Made by a program: the position numbers and the translations under genes. The notes under the pieces are model-generated. The model saw only the letters and a list, made by a program, of their open reading frames with translations, had not been told where the DNA came from and searched no databases. Source: Nitzschia sp. pyKryTriq1 (Eukaryota > Bacillariophyta > Bacillariophyceae > Bacillariales > Bacillariaceae). Taken from it: DNA of 64,000 nt. The stretch lies in NCBI GenBank assembly GCA_956465555.1, contig OY101118.1, positions 372,001 to 436,000 on the forward strand, read 5' to 3'. Shown here piece by piece: positions 1 through 9,996 of the stretch (position 1 is its first letter; every line of letters begins with the position of its first letter).

Positions 1-350
1 GCTTTCGAAAAATGTAGTAGTTCGCATTCAAGTAAGTTCTGTTTACCATCCTTTGCTCCCCATGAAAGAACTAAGTTCTCACACTCTTTGTTTGCTTGAA
101 GAAGTGTCTTCTCTTCGTCGTGAATATTGTCCTTTGCCTGTTGTTCATTTTCTTGTATGGAAAGACGGAGCTGTGCGCGCTGTTCCACTCGCCACTTGTG
201 GTTGAACAGCAGTGCCCGTTGGCACTTCTCGTTCGTGATAGGATTTGTCTTCCTGACTTCCTCGCCAGCAATGGTGGTGTCTGCGGGGAATCCAAGACGG
301 TCGTAGTCTTCATCGTCAATGTGTCCCTTTTCCTCCATGATTCTATACAT
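1..350 (-). CDS. Partial protein of unknown function, C-terminus beyond left edge
   Basis: An uninterrupted minus-strand frame runs from an ATG at 350 to the window edge (116 codons, no stop). It begins MYRIMEEKGHIDDEDYD, and an in-frame TGA lies a short way upstream of that ATG. The translation is charged and probably helical, with many Glu, Lys, Gln and Asn residues, and looks like ordinary coding sequence. The overlapping plus-strand frame is a less convincing hydrophobic shadow. I do not recognise the family. Similar Lys/Glu-rich proteins are common as repeated, possibly transposon-related families in diatoms, but that is only an impression. The gene is head-to-head with ZW10 about 650 bp away. 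Confidence 0.5.
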   Translation of the reverse strand, partial: MYRIMEEKGHIDDEDYDRLGFPADTTIAGEEVRKTNPITNEKCQRALLFNHKWRVEQRAQLRLSIQENEQQAKDNIHDEEKTLLQANKECENLVLSWGAKDGKQNLLECELLHFSK

Positions 351-997
351 GGTGGAAAAATGAGTTTTTGTATGAATCAATCACGATCCGAAACTTTTGC
401 TACCCCCCCCTTGCCGTCCACGTGACCAGCAGACCGTACGAAGGGGACGACAAACCAGTGCTGCGAAGGCGGCCCAACCTCAGTCCGGCGAAACACCAAG
501 GCAAGGTGATGTACCAAAGGGTAACCCAATAGACAGAGAGCGGCTACACAGTTCGAAGTCGAGTAGGGTCTTGGGCCAACGAATTTGAAACACTAGATAC
601 TAATGTTCATCAGTCTAGAATGTCCGAGAGAGTTGAGGGCTGGTTGGCGCCTGCGCCACGCAATGAGACCCAAGTCTCCACATATGACTCCTTCGAATGA
701 TAGACCTCGTAAACCTGGCGAGCTCCTGATTTGAATCTTCGAGGCAATACTCCGTACTGTACCGGTACAGTACGCGTACGGTGGCGTGGTTGTTTGAATA
801 CCCAACACTGGTACCGGTACGCGATGTTGTTGTTTGTTTTGGCGTTGTTTGTTGTGTTGCTGTTGTTGTTTGGGCCATCATCCGTCATCCCATATTTATT
901 ATTTATCCCATCATTGTCCACACTCCACCCTACTCTTCTCTACTCTACTCGTACACGTTAGTAGAGACTAGTGTGTCTCTTTTCTTCCATCGCAACC
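351..997. other. Divergent intergenic region, left partial gene / ZW10
   Basis: No gene is supported here. The stretch holds a C8 run near 405 and two copies of the GTACCGGTAC palindrome (759-768 and 811-820). The first sits in the centre of a perfect 20-bp palindrome at 754-773. A GT-rich tract at about 820-880 precedes ZW10. Both flanking promoters must lie here. Confidence 0.5.
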
Positions 998-3586
998 ATG
1001 ACGGACGTTGACGAAAACAACAACACCAACAACGTTCTCCAAACCCGCCTTGCCAAGGTGCAAACCGCGATCCACAAGGCGACTCAGGAGGCCTGGAAAA
1101 GTAATAGTGCGAGGAGTCCTCGTAGCACTGTTACGACGACCACGACGGATCAGGACAATGCTTCCTTTTTGCTGGGCATGGATCTCTTTGGACAAGACAC
1201 AAGTACTTTAGAGCGTGGAATCCGTGACAAGTTGCAAGACGTGGAAGCGGAATTGCAGCGCGTGTTGAAACTCAATGACGACAGCAACAGCAACCGTAGT
1301 ACTGTTCGTATGAATAGTGAAGTTGTCGAAGAGACACTGGATCCGAACGAACTCGCACAACAAGTGCAAGCCTATCAACACAAGATTTCCTTCTTGAAAG
1401 AGGCCAGTCTAGCCCGCTCGGCACTGGACGAAGCAGCAACCTTGTCCTCGGCCGCCTTGACTTCCGAGCCCGATCTCGCGCAAGCAAGTGATCAGCTCGT
1501 ACAGGCCACGCAACATTATGAACAAGCCCAAATTATCTTGGAGCAAAACAAGACGACACCCCAAGTATCGTCGTCGTCTTCCATGATGATGCAAGAGCTT
1601 TATGTCGGCCAGCAAATTCTAGAAGGGTTGCAACATGCCATTCGACGTCAGCGCGTGGAACTCATTCACAAGGCGAGCAGTGTGCTCGATGCCTCGGTCC
1701 ATGTAGCCGTCAACGAACTGTCGGTCAAGTCCTCCAGTCATCTCAAGGAGGCCTATCAAGTCTTGGAGGCCTTGGAAGGAGGACCTCTGGCACTCGAAGA
1801 GACCTTGCGGCGGCTCACTCTTAAAATATACGATCAAGCGCTCTCGCCACTGCTGGAACCACTGCGAGCAGCAAGTAGTGATCCAACTACAGCTGCGACT
1901 GCTACTACCAATCATATAGCGCCCTGGAAGGTCACAGAAAAGGAAGACCAACCCACCAAACGCATTATTGGTGTGTCCACAAGCACCACCAAGGGCGTTG
2001 TGCATCGTATGGAGTGGCACCGCGAGGAAGAAATCGTCGCGATGGATGATGACGATGCCACACTAGAGTGGCCGGTGGGGGTCTGGAAAGATACGCTACA
2101 AGTCTTGCAGAAAATACTTGTCTTTGTGCAATCCAAAATTCTCTTAAAACGAGAACGGCTGTGCGAGCTGGTAGGGACCAAGCTCTTTGGAAAACCTACA
2201 GCTCTGCCCTCTCAACTCAACTTGAACGGCCTTGGGCTTGAGTCGACCTTGCTGGGTGACGACAAGGGACTGCTCATGGAAGGACTGGTGCACCTCATGG
2301 CCAAGACGTGCTTACCTGATGCGCTAGAGGCATCAGAGATCACCACTCTACTGCCCGCGAGGGGCAAGGAATTGCTTCATTTGTGTGTTCCCTTTTGCAA
2401 TGAACTTGTCGATCGGCAATTGCTAGCACGCGATCCACCTCCTAAACTCGTCGAGTTTTGTAGAGAGTTTGAGCAGAACTACGTGGAACATCGAAGGTGT
2501 GTTCTTTTAAATCAAGCGAGAGATATCCTGCGAAATCACGACTATCATAATACTATATCAGTGGGTGTGGACGAGGAACAGTCTGAGGAAGATCCTACCA
2601 TGGCCATATTTTTGTTACACCGATCGAGCGTTTCCGAAGTGGCCTCTCAAATCATGGCCCTCTTGCGTCAAACCATGAAGGAATCCGTCCAAATGCCAGC
2701 AACACCTCCGACTTTGCGTCCCACCCTCTACAAGACGTCTCGAGAAATGCTGAGTCTCTTTCGAGCCATTATTCCAGCCTCTCATGGGCACGAAGTGGCT
2801 ACAGTTCCACGAACTGCTGCCGTTCTACACAACGACTGCATCTATTTTGCTCATCACTGTCTGACTCTAGGATTGGAGTTCAAAGAAAAGTATACTGCAG
2901 AGGATGCCCGCGGTAAACTATTGCAACAAAGTTGCATCTTTGTCGACTTGGTTCCACTCTTTCGAGAGTTGGCGGATCAATCCATGGGAGACATGCTCGA
3001 TGTCCAAGCAGATCAGTTGGTAGATATTGTGGGGAGTCGCATCACCTATCTCGGCCAAGCCTTGCAATCCAACGAAAGTCTCCACGAGTGGTCGGAAGCC
3101 GAGACAGCGCTGGCCGCAGGAATTTATCATTTGCGTCATTTGGCACAATCGTGGAGGCCCATTCTGTCGCAACGCATCTTTGCCCAGAGCATGGGACACT
3201 TGGCCGATGTCGTTTTGACTTTGTACTGGAAGCAAGTCACTCCCCCGTCGTCGTCGATTGTTATTTCTGCCAATGCCCGTCACTTTTTACTAGGACTCTT
3301 TCGGAAAGCCTCGGAAGATTTGAACGAGCTTTTTGGAAAAAGACATTCTTCGTCGTTGCCACAACGCTGCATTGAAGACTGTAGCAGTGAGTGGGGTCGT
3401 TTTCAAGCCCTCGTCCAATTCTTGGACATGTCCAACCTGACACAAGTTCAAGCTGCCCTTGCCAACGGGGTATTTCGACAGGTGGCCGGTTTTGAACTTT
3501 CGAGGTGGATTCAAGCTGTGTATCATGAGGATCACCCGGAACGACGAATCTTGTTGCAAAGTCTTTCTTCGACCGCCATGAGCTAG
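998..3586 (+). CDS. ZW10: Centromere/kinetochore protein ZW10 homologue
   Basis: A single-exon frame encodes 862 residues. ZW10 belongs to the RZZ complex that recruits dynein and checkpoint proteins to kinetochores, and to the NRZ/Dsl1 tether for Golgi-to-ER vesicles. The N-terminal third is coiled-coil-like and rich in Gln and Glu. The C-terminal half carries family blocks: a FRAIIP..H segment, then LHNDCIYFAHHCLTLG, then a FVDLVPLFREL block. Length fits the family (about 750-850). The open frame extends upstream only to a GTG at 971; the ATG at 998, in context CAACCATGA, is the natural start. No intron is needed. The neighbour on the left is divergent and the recombinase relic lies downstream. 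Confidence 0.88.
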   Translation: MTDVDENNNTNNVLQTRLAKVQTAIHKATQEAWKSNSARSPRSTVTTTTTDQDNASFLLGMDLFGQDTSTLERGIRDKLQDVEAELQRVLKLNDDSNSNRSTVRMNSEVVEETLDPNELAQQVQAYQHKISFLKEASLARSALDEAATLSSAALTSEPDLAQASDQLVQATQHYEQAQIILEQNKTTPQVSSSSSMMMQELYVGQQILEGLQHAIRRQRVELIHKASSVLDASVHVAVNELSVKSSSHLKEAYQVLEALEGGPLALEETLRRLTLKIYDQALSPLLEPLRAASSDPTTAATATTNHIAPWKVTEKEDQPTKRIIGVSTSTTKGVVHRMEWHREEEIVAMDDDDATLEWPVGVWKDTLQVLQKILVFVQSKILLKRERLCELVGTKLFGKPTALPSQLNLNGLGLESTLLGDDKGLLMEGLVHLMAKTCLPDALEASEITTLLPARGKELLHLCVPFCNELVDRQLLARDPPPKLVEFCREFEQNYVEHRRCVLLNQARDILRNHDYHNTISVGVDEEQSEEDPTMAIFLLHRSSVSEVASQIMALLRQTMKESVQMPATPPTLRPTLYKTSREMLSLFRAIIPASHGHEVATVPRTAAVLHNDCIYFAHHCLTLGLEFKEKYTAEDARGKLLQQSCIFVDLVPLFRELADQSMGDMLDVQADQLVDIVGSRITYLGQALQSNESLHEWSEAETALAAGIYHLRHLAQSWRPILSQRIFAQSMGHLADVVLTLYWKQVTPPSSSIVISANARHFLLGLFRKASEDLNELFGKRHSSSLPQRCIEDCSSEWGRFQALVQFLDMSNLTQVQAALANGVFRQVAGFELSRWIQAVYHEDHPERRILLQSLSSTAMS

Positions 3587-4102
3587 AGTGAGTGGAAAAC
3601 AGGGAAGGATTTGGTTATTTCAATCGTTCCTCTCTAGAGGGATCGACTGAACATGGAATGGCTGCTTACTTTTCAATCCTCTCTTCTACTCCTACGTACT
3701 TGTAACAGAGATAATATCTAATACATCGAAGGGATACTGAATATCATACTACAGAGATGTATTGCTCTCGACTTCCAAGGTAGTAACTAAATTAGACAGT
3801 GCACTTACTTTTCGCTGCTTTACGATACAGTAATACTAGTAGAAGTAATCTTATTTTTGACCTCGTTGTTTTGCCATCCTTTCCGCGCGAGTCGACCATG
3901 CAATGGGCCACTCGCCTGAAGCATGGGCCACTGGCTCATCAGAAAAACAGACAAGAAGTCGAACGAACACCCAAACATGAAACCGATACCAAGAGAGACG
4001 ACCGATGAATCTCATAAGATCATCGAGTCAACTTCGGTATCGCAACTCCCAACTTCGGAATTCTAGATTAATTAGCTTTAAAAGCAACTTTCAAACCATT
4101 CA
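3587..4102. other. Intergenic region downstream of ZW10 with dispersed repeat copy A
   Basis: No gene is supported. The region contains copy A of the roughly 80-bp dispersed repeat (3751-3832, minus orientation). The rest is unremarkable AT-rich sequence. Confidence 0.5.
3751..3832 (-). repeat. Dispersed repeat, copy A
   Basis: Read on the minus strand, this segment carries the order ATCGTAAAGCAGCG, then AAGTGCACTGTCTAATTTAG, then ACTACC and GTCGAGAGCAAT. Copies B (7351-7440) and C (29102-29178) have the same order with a few small differences. Its orientation is opposite to the other two. Confidence 0.85.
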
Positions 4103-4990
4103 ATGGCGCAACCTAGTAACCCGAAGTGGAGGGATTTCCTCCAGGAGCGGATCCAAAAGGACGGATCATGGGCGAAGGCGAAATCGGAGAAACAACTCGA
4201 CAATTTCGACCCGACGAACAGCACAACAACCGAAACGATGAAGCTCGAGGTGGCAGCCTCAGGTGGAGACGCCGCAATGTTGGTAGCCTTGAACGAGGGG
4301 GAAGTAAAATTCGTCCATAACATCACCTTGGCGAAGACCCAAGAGGGCTTCGTCTTGGTAGGTGTTACTGGATTGGGTCACCTCGCGACTTTTCTCACCA
4401 TCGCCGACGATGCGATTGAAGGGACTTTCACCCCGCCCACTCGCAGGGTAGGAAAAGCTCCAGGTGTAGACGAACTCTTCAGCGCCACGTCATCCGCGAC
4501 CTTCAAGGCCCTACGAGCCAGCGGCGACGGAGGCGAACTCGCATCGGGGTACAAAGGAGGAATATTTTGGACCCATCCAGCCTTGTGGCACATCATGCCG
4601 AACCGCACCGTCATGGCCTCGGATCTGGCAATGAAGATCATCAATATCTACCCTCGCGCATTGGAGAACGTCGACGGGATGCAAGTCTTCGATACAACCG
4701 AAGAGCAGAAGGAGCTCAACGGCCTCACAAGGACGAACCAGAAAACCCGAGCTGGACCCGGTGTTGAGAATCGGGTGGGCCGTGCTGCGAATCAAACGAA
4801 GGGTCGAAGGGTGGAACGAGGAGACCGACCTCTGCACAATCGGGACCGTCCCAAACCGGTTGAGGATCACGAGCCAGATCGTGCTGGAATCGATCCGAGA
4901 TCTCTGCCGGCTACACGGCTGAAAGAAGACATTCGGGTTCGACCCTGAAGAAATTGGAAACAAGTCGCTGCGACCGCAAAGATACTTGGG
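4103..4990 (+). pseudogene. Degraded tyrosine-recombinase-like element relic
   Basis: An ATG at 4103 opens a 281-codon frame whose first 210 or so residues look coding but are unrecognised (WRDFLQERI near the start, IMPNRTVMASDLAMKIINI near residue 180). From about 4749 the coding look moves to another frame, reading LDPVLRIGWAVLRIKRRV, then ITSQIVLESIRDLCRLHG, a stop at 4920-4922, then KKTFGFDPEEIGNKSLR. This order resembles the C-terminal region of the diatom tyrosine-recombinase-like family, where a conserved GFxPxEIGxHSIRSGAAM block contains a catalytic Arg. Here the match stops just after SLR, where a GTACCGGTAC array begins. A frameshift, a stop and a truncation make it a relic. The first part could be a separate gene; I cannot tell. 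Confidence 0.5.
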
Positions 4991-5090
4991 GGTACTTGCA
5001 CCGGTACCGGTACTGGTACAGTAGCACCGGTACCTGGTACAGTAGTACCGGTACCTGGTACCGAACAGTAATGTTGTACCGGTAGACGTA
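4986..5090. repeat. Array of GTACCGGTAC/GGTACCTGGTAC palindromic units
   Basis: The segment is built almost wholly of CCGGTACC, GGTACTGGTAC and GGTACCTGGTAC pieces. A unit of about 20 bp (GTAGCACCGGTACCTGGTAC) is followed by a near-identical second copy. It is the densest cluster of the motif in the window and truncates the recombinase relic. Confidence 0.75.
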
Positions 5091-5817
5091 GCACTGGTAT
5101 TCATATGCTGGAATGAAAGATGGACAGACAAACGGACAGTTCGAGATGCGCTAGGGCAGTGCTAAAGAACATTCTCGACCACATACGCCCCTACATCAAT
5201 CCTGCGAACAAAGAACCAAGCCTTGATGACTCAGTCAATAGATAGTCTAGATTATTGCTTGGGTGCCGAGCGGAAATGTCTTGTACCGGTATTCCACTAC
5301 GGTACATACCAGGACATAAATTCCGTTGGCGATGGATGTGAACGAACTGCTAAATAATGGTGGTACCAGTTAGTGGACACATCCGACGAGTTCGCGAATC
5401 TTTATAACTCCACTTGATTGAAGTTGGCCATCTATCGAAATAGTTGAACTTGAAGAGAACAAAAGGAGGGGCTGGGGTATTAGAAGGGCACTATTCTCGT
5501 GTATTCACAGTTGCCCGTCATCCGTGGTGCATGAAGTGTGGTTGCACAACTTACTTTTTCTGCACCCCGAACCCGCCCATCCCCTGCTGACCCATAATTA
5601 CACCTTCATGGAACGAGAACTGCAAGTCCAGCGGCGGCGCGGGGATGGTGCCAGCAAGTACGGCATACGAGTACCGGTAGCGATTAATGTTGCGGAATTC
5701 GAGACCGAGACGGCCATGCATGTCATCCGGATGACGACTCCGGACACAAATTCGCCAACTCAAGAAATCAATTGAAAGTCTCCAAGCTCCGTTGATCATA
5801 AGACCATAGCTTTGGTA
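5091..5817. other. Intergenic region upstream of first DUF6824 gene
   Basis: No gene is supported; an 83-codon frame at 5524-5775 starts at GTG and has no recognisable content. A GTACCGGT piece lies near 5283. The 17-mer GGGGCTGGGGTATTAGA-like element near 5468 recurs upstream of the second DUF6824 gene. Confidence 0.45.
5468..5484 (+). promoter_or_regulatory. Conserved upstream element, DUF6824 gene 1
   Basis: GGGGCTGGGGTATTAGA lies about 350 bp before the ATG at 5818. The same 17-mer occurs about 270 bp before the paralogue's ATG at 8642. Surrounding sequence is otherwise different, which suggests either selection or a leftover of the duplication. A regulatory role is inferred only. Confidence 0.4.
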
Positions 5818-7011
5818 ATGGTAGCTTACGTCGCTAACCCCATGTCCTCACATCCATATCAGTTTCCAACGTCGTCCCCTGCTGTTTCCTCGGTCCCCGT
5901 CAAGAAACTTGGGCAGAAAGTGAGGCTTCCAAACCATTTTACGCCCCAACAGTACGCCGTTTTGTGCGGAAGAGGTTCCAAATGCACAAAGAGCCCTGGA
6001 AACCAACGCCTCCGGCAAATGGTGAACAACAGCCTCCAGGCATATTCCGAAGCCCGGAACAAGGTGGAGAAGACAGCCCTTGTCTCTGCCATCATTCACG
6101 CCGTGAAGCAAGCAGCCCCCAATGGGGCGTTTGTCAAGTACGAAGGTGGCTCGTGGTGGGAGGTGGAGGACGACTTTGCGAGGGAAAAAATCGGCTGTTT
6201 GTTTCGCGATTCCTTGCATCACCAATATCGGTCAAGTACCAAAGCCAAGCTTGCACGAAAAAAGGGGAGAGCGGGGTGCGACGATTCGGTGGTATCGGAA
6301 ACCAGCAACAGCAATCCTTCTGATGCCCAGCACCATCATGATCCGTCCATGATGATGGAAAATCGTCCACAGCAGATTACTTCTCACAGCAATAGATCAG
6401 TCACCATCATCAAGGCACCAAGTGACCTGCATATTGGTGGTACAGTTGGGGTTGACGGAGCTGACGAAACGGTTGTTCTAGACGAGACGAGCGACATGAC
6501 CGCTGGCAATGCTACTACTTTTTCGTCTCCTTACGGCGGCGGCGTGCCTCTGGGGCAAGGACACAAGAACGCAGGGATGTTCTCTCTCAACGCGAACAGT
6601 TATCAGCAACCGATGATAAATCACAAAGATCTGAGCTCTCTCTTCGGGACTTCCGTTAACCAGGGAAGAACACAGCACCGGCATGATTTCATGCGAGAAT
6701 GCCTACCACCAGGAATTAACGATTTGATGATGTCGAGCACGAGGACAAATCAAGCATCTCACGCGCCAACAAGTGGTCTACAAGCAGCACCAGCTGGACC
6801 TTCTACGAACGGCATTTTTGGTAATCGCCAAAGTCAAACTAGCTCACTTCTGAGAGTAGCTTGTGACATCGTCGGGGGTCCCGCCTCGTCTTCCGCACCT
6901 TCCAGCAGAACGGATCATGGTCAGTACTATAAAAATGTGCTGGACACTGGCGATTTCCCAGACGACATGTCAGATATTTTTGAGGACGAGGATGATGATG
7001 TAGACGCATGA
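5818..7011 (+). CDS. DUF6824 domain protein, paralogue 1
   Basis: The 397-residue product carries the stramenopile DUF6824 domain at about residues 47-145, with the hallmark VLCGRGSKCTKSPGN block, the WWEVEDDFAREKIG block and a basic end (HHQYRSSTKAKLARKK). The family is abundant in diatoms and is thought to be nuclear and possibly DNA-binding, but its function is unknown. The rest is Ser/Asn/Gln-rich. The C-terminus ends in an acidic DFPDDMSDIFEDEDDD tail after a SSLLRVACDIVGG block. The start at 5818 was chosen because MVA....MSS aligns with the start of the neighbour at 8642; the frame itself extends six bases further to a TTG. It forms a direct tandem pair with 8642-9550. Confidence 0.85.
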   Translation: MVAYVANPMSSHPYQFPTSSPAVSSVPVKKLGQKVRLPNHFTPQQYAVLCGRGSKCTKSPGNQRLRQMVNNSLQAYSEARNKVEKTALVSAIIHAVKQAAPNGAFVKYEGGSWWEVEDDFAREKIGCLFRDSLHHQYRSSTKAKLARKKGRAGCDDSVVSETSNSNPSDAQHHHDPSMMMENRPQQITSHSNRSVTIIKAPSDLHIGGTVGVDGADETVVLDETSDMTAGNATTFSSPYGGGVPLGQGHKNAGMFSLNANSYQQPMINHKDLSSLFGTSVNQGRTQHRHDFMRECLPPGINDLMMSSTRTNQASHAPTSGLQAAPAGPSTNGIFGNRQSQTSSLLRVACDIVGGPASSSAPSSRTDHGQYYKNVLDTGDFPDDMSDIFEDEDDDVDA

Positions 7012-7350
7012 GTCAGTTACCAGTCGTCGTGTACTGCTATCCCATGTCTAACCGTTGCGTATTTTGCTGAACAAGTACTAGTTACTAGTCCTGCTACTAG
7101 CCTACTCTGCTTGCCAAGAATACCGATAATAGTCTTAGCTACTACGCGTACTCTCTGCTCTAGCTAGTAGAGGAGAGCTGGTGGTGGGGATGCATACTAG
7201 ATCTATGAGCTCTCTACTCTAGAGTACTCTACTCTACTAGTAGAGGGTAGAGTGGTGAGTGAGTAGAGGTCTTCTCTCAGTAGAGACTTGCTACTGCTCT
7301 ACTACACTACCACCGGTAGCTAGTAGTAGACTGCTACTACTTGGTATGTT

Positions 7351-7440
7351 ATATCGTAAAGCAGCGAAAAAGTGCACTGTCTAATTTAGCTGCTACCTTG
7401 ACGGTCGAGAGCAATGAATCTCTCTTGCGCCGGAACGATG
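7351..7440 (+). repeat. Dispersed repeat, copy B
   Basis: The order is ATATCGTAAAGCAGCG, AAGTGCACTGTCTAATTTAG, GACGGTCGAGAGCAATGA, then GCCGGAACGATG. It shares its right-hand end (GCCGGAACGAT) with copy C and its GAGCAAT segment with copy A. Confidence 0.85.
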
Positions 7441-8371
7441 TCAGCGACACTACTACTAGTAGAGACAGTCCAATTGATTGACTCAATTGGTATGTTAGTA
7501 GTAGTAGCTTGCACTAACTATCATTACTACAAAGCAGCAGGCGGGTAGAGACCGCACCGCGCCCCCGCCTGATGTGGGCGGGACCGCGGGCTTACTACAG
7601 TGCTTGTAGAACGAGCTCCAGTACTGTAGAACTGTGTTGCTGTACTCGTACCGTAGTGTACTTTCCAGGGAGGCTACAAATCTCCAGTGAGAACTCTGAG
7701 AAGAAAGAAGAAGCTGAAAAATGTCATCTGCCGGGTCCTTCTACTAAGACTACAATCTCCAGTGAGAACTCGCTACCGAGAGAAAAATAGTGTCATCATC
7801 TTTGATCCATTATCTACAGGCGGGGCATCGCATCATGAATGCACAGGCATCTGTGCCTTGCCCGCTTAATGTGGCATAAATATTTTAAAGACGTCGAGAG
7901 ACAAAGAATACTGTACCGTACTACCGGTACTGTGCACTTCTCGTACAGTAGGGATAATTCGTTGCCGAGAATTATCCGAGCTTGAGGAACGATTTGAGCG
8001 CGATGTAGCTTCATTCTCTCGGATCTGTTGTTCTTGGTGGTATTTCATTCACGAACCATCCAATATATATCATCATCGAGGCGTTTTGCTCGCTTGCTTG
8101 GTCGCTGAATGAAGAAGAAGCCTTCAAGGCTTATCAAAAGGGGGCTGAGTTGTTGAGTCGATACATAAAGGTCAGCTGGGAGCATCATTACTTTGATAAG
8201 CCTGTTCTCAGACGGCTCGAGAGCAGAAGTTGTTCGTAAGAAGAAGTAGTCGTCTAATGACAAATAATACGAGTACCAGCAGGCAGGTGCAGTACTGGTG
8301 GTACCTTCAAGGCGTGCGTGGTCGTGTTGATGAGAAGACTTTCTCATGCATGTGCCCAGACAAGAACAATT

Positions 8372-8388
8372 GGGGCTGGGGTATTAGA
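8372..8388 (+). promoter_or_regulatory. Conserved upstream element, DUF6824 gene 2
   Basis: This is the second copy of GGGGCTGGGGTATTAGA, about 270 bp before the ATG at 8642. See the copy upstream of paralogue 1. Confidence 0.4.
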
Positions 8389-8589
8389 TCGTCAAATAAG
8401 GGTCGTGGTTGAGTATTGTGGAGAATTTAGAGAAGCGGCATTCATAATAAGAATTCTGGTCGGAATCTCAAAATCGTTTTGTTGTTCTTCATACTACAGT
8501 ACGAAAAAAGCACATCTTCTGAAGTCTGATGAAGATCTATTCGAACAAAAAGAGATGATCACAAATTTTGGGAGGCGCAAAGAAAAACG

Positions 8590-8630
8590 ACATTCACACA
8601 CATTCACACACATTCACACACATTCACACG
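8590..8630. repeat. 10-bp tandem repeat in the 5' leader
   Basis: CATTCACACA-type units are repeated four times directly before the start codon at 8642. The repeat is open in the same frame as the gene, which gives a misleadingly long frame reaching back to a GTG at 8318. Confidence 0.8.
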
Positions 8631-8641
8631 AATACACTACT

Positions 8642-9550
8642 ATGGTTGCTCGCAGCTCTGATATCAAGATGTCCTCTCAAGCACCACCTCTTCCCTTGAT
8701 GATTCAATCGTCTATCTCCATCAAGAAACTTGGGCAGAAGGTGAGGCTGCCAGCAGATTTTACTCCCGGAAAGTACGCCGTTTTGTGCGGAAGAGGGTCC
8801 AAGTGCACAAAGAGCCAGGGGAACAAGCGACTCAGGGAACTGGTGGATAAGAATCTCAAGGGCTACTCTGGGGCCCGGAACAAGGTGGATAAGACCGCCA
8901 TTGTGTCTAACATAATCCAAGCCGTGAAGCAATTATCCCCTGAAGGGGCGTTTGTCAAGTACGAAGACGGCGACTGGTGGGAGGTCGAAGATACCTTTGC
9001 GAGAGAAAAAATCGGCTGCTTATTCCGCGACTCTCTTCACCACCAATATCGATCAAGCACCAAGGCCAAGCTCGCACGGAAAAAGGCGGTCAGTCCTTGC
9101 TCGTCTGTCGGCAAACAACGCACACAGGCAGCGCCACAGTGCAACAGCATGAATACTAAGATGCCGATCCTGGGCGGCGCCTTCAAGAAAACTGGGGATA
9201 TGAAATTTCTGTTCGGTTCTCCAATTCAACCTAGATCTGACTTCCTCCAAGGTTGCTTGTCAGACTTCAGCAAAGTGATGAGAAATCAACAAGCCATCAG
9301 CACTGGCATTAACAACCGACAAAGGGAAACCAGCTCGGTCCTGCGCAGAGCCTGTGGAATCATTGGGGGGCAAAGCGAGATTGCATCGACCGCCAACAAT
9401 GATAACAGAAATAATATCTACAATACCGATAATGGTGACCTTCCTGACGATCTATCCGATATTTCGGATATCTTTGAGGATGAACTGTTGGACAACGAGG
9501 ATGATTTTTTCACCGGCTTCGAGCAACGACCTTTGGCGAGCTTTTCATAG
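8642..9550 (+). CDS. DUF6824 domain protein, paralogue 2
   Basis: The 302-residue product is closely related to the gene at 5818-7011. The DUF6824 region (KKLGQKVRLPADFTPGKYAV onward, through WWEVEDTFAREKIG to SSTKAKLARKK) is nearly the same. The middle is about 100 residues shorter, while the end conserves SSVLRRACGIIGG and an acidic DLPDDLSDISDIFEDE tail. Conservation of both ends with a diverged linker suggests the basic domain and the acidic tail are the working parts. The first in-frame ATG after the leader repeat is used because it aligns with the paralogue's start. Confidence 0.83.
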   Translation: MVARSSDIKMSSQAPPLPLMIQSSISIKKLGQKVRLPADFTPGKYAVLCGRGSKCTKSQGNKRLRELVDKNLKGYSGARNKVDKTAIVSNIIQAVKQLSPEGAFVKYEDGDWWEVEDTFAREKIGCLFRDSLHHQYRSSTKAKLARKKAVSPCSSVGKQRTQAAPQCNSMNTKMPILGGAFKKTGDMKFLFGSPIQPRSDFLQGCLSDFSKVMRNQQAISTGINNRQRETSSVLRRACGIIGGQSEIASTANNDNRNNIYNTDNGDLPDDLSDISDIFEDELLDNEDDFFTGFEQRPLASFS

Positions 9551-9996
9551 TTTTACTAAGCTTTTCTACTAATTTTTGTGATATCAATCGACTTGCGCTG
9601 CTTTACTCCGCTTGTAATCTACACTTTACTACTCTAGAATGAATTCTTCCAGATACTAATAGACTTCAGGGTACTCGACTTTCACTTCGTAGTCTGCAAC
9701 TCCGGGTATTGCGGTGCTACTTGTACCGGTACGCCATTTTGTACCGGTACTGTATCGCCGTGGCGCCGAGAAGTCGCACGGGTCATAGCTGCGTTTCGTT
9801 CTCAACATAGAAAACAACATACTATATTCCAACAAGATGTCGATACTGTACTGGAGTCTATCCCCTGTGGTCTCATCTATTCAATTTCCTTAGTCTAGTC
9901 TCTACTCAAGAGGAGGTAGTAGGCACGTTCTTCCTGTCTCCACTACTACCAGTATTGCGGCTACCAAATGCACCCACCACACCATCCTTAGTAGTG
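9551..9996. other. Convergent intergenic region
   Basis: No gene is supported. Two GTACCGGTAC palindromes lie at 9723-9732 and 9741-9750. The flanking genes converge here. Confidence 0.5.

Larger units (their letters stand above)
7012..8641. other. Repeat-rich spacer between DUF6824 paralogues
   Basis: No gene is supported over 1.6 kb. From 7060 to 7340 the DNA is dominated by CTAG, TAGTAG and CTACTC repeats. Dispersed repeat copy B is at 7351-7440. A 19-bp direct repeat (AATCTCCAGTGAGAACTC plus one base) occurs at about 7678 and 7754. GTACCGGTAC-like pieces lie near 7920. The conserved 17-mer is at 8372-8388 and a (CACACATT) satellite immediately precedes the second gene. Confidence 0.5.

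Noticed and set aside
4511-5131. 206-residue antisense frame
   Set aside because: It is the complement of the recombinase relic and the GTAC array, with Tyr/Arg-rich low-complexity content.
8318-8641. N-terminal extension of the second DUF6824 protein
   Set aside because: Starts at GTG, crosses a 10-bp tandem repeat and has no counterpart in the paralogue.
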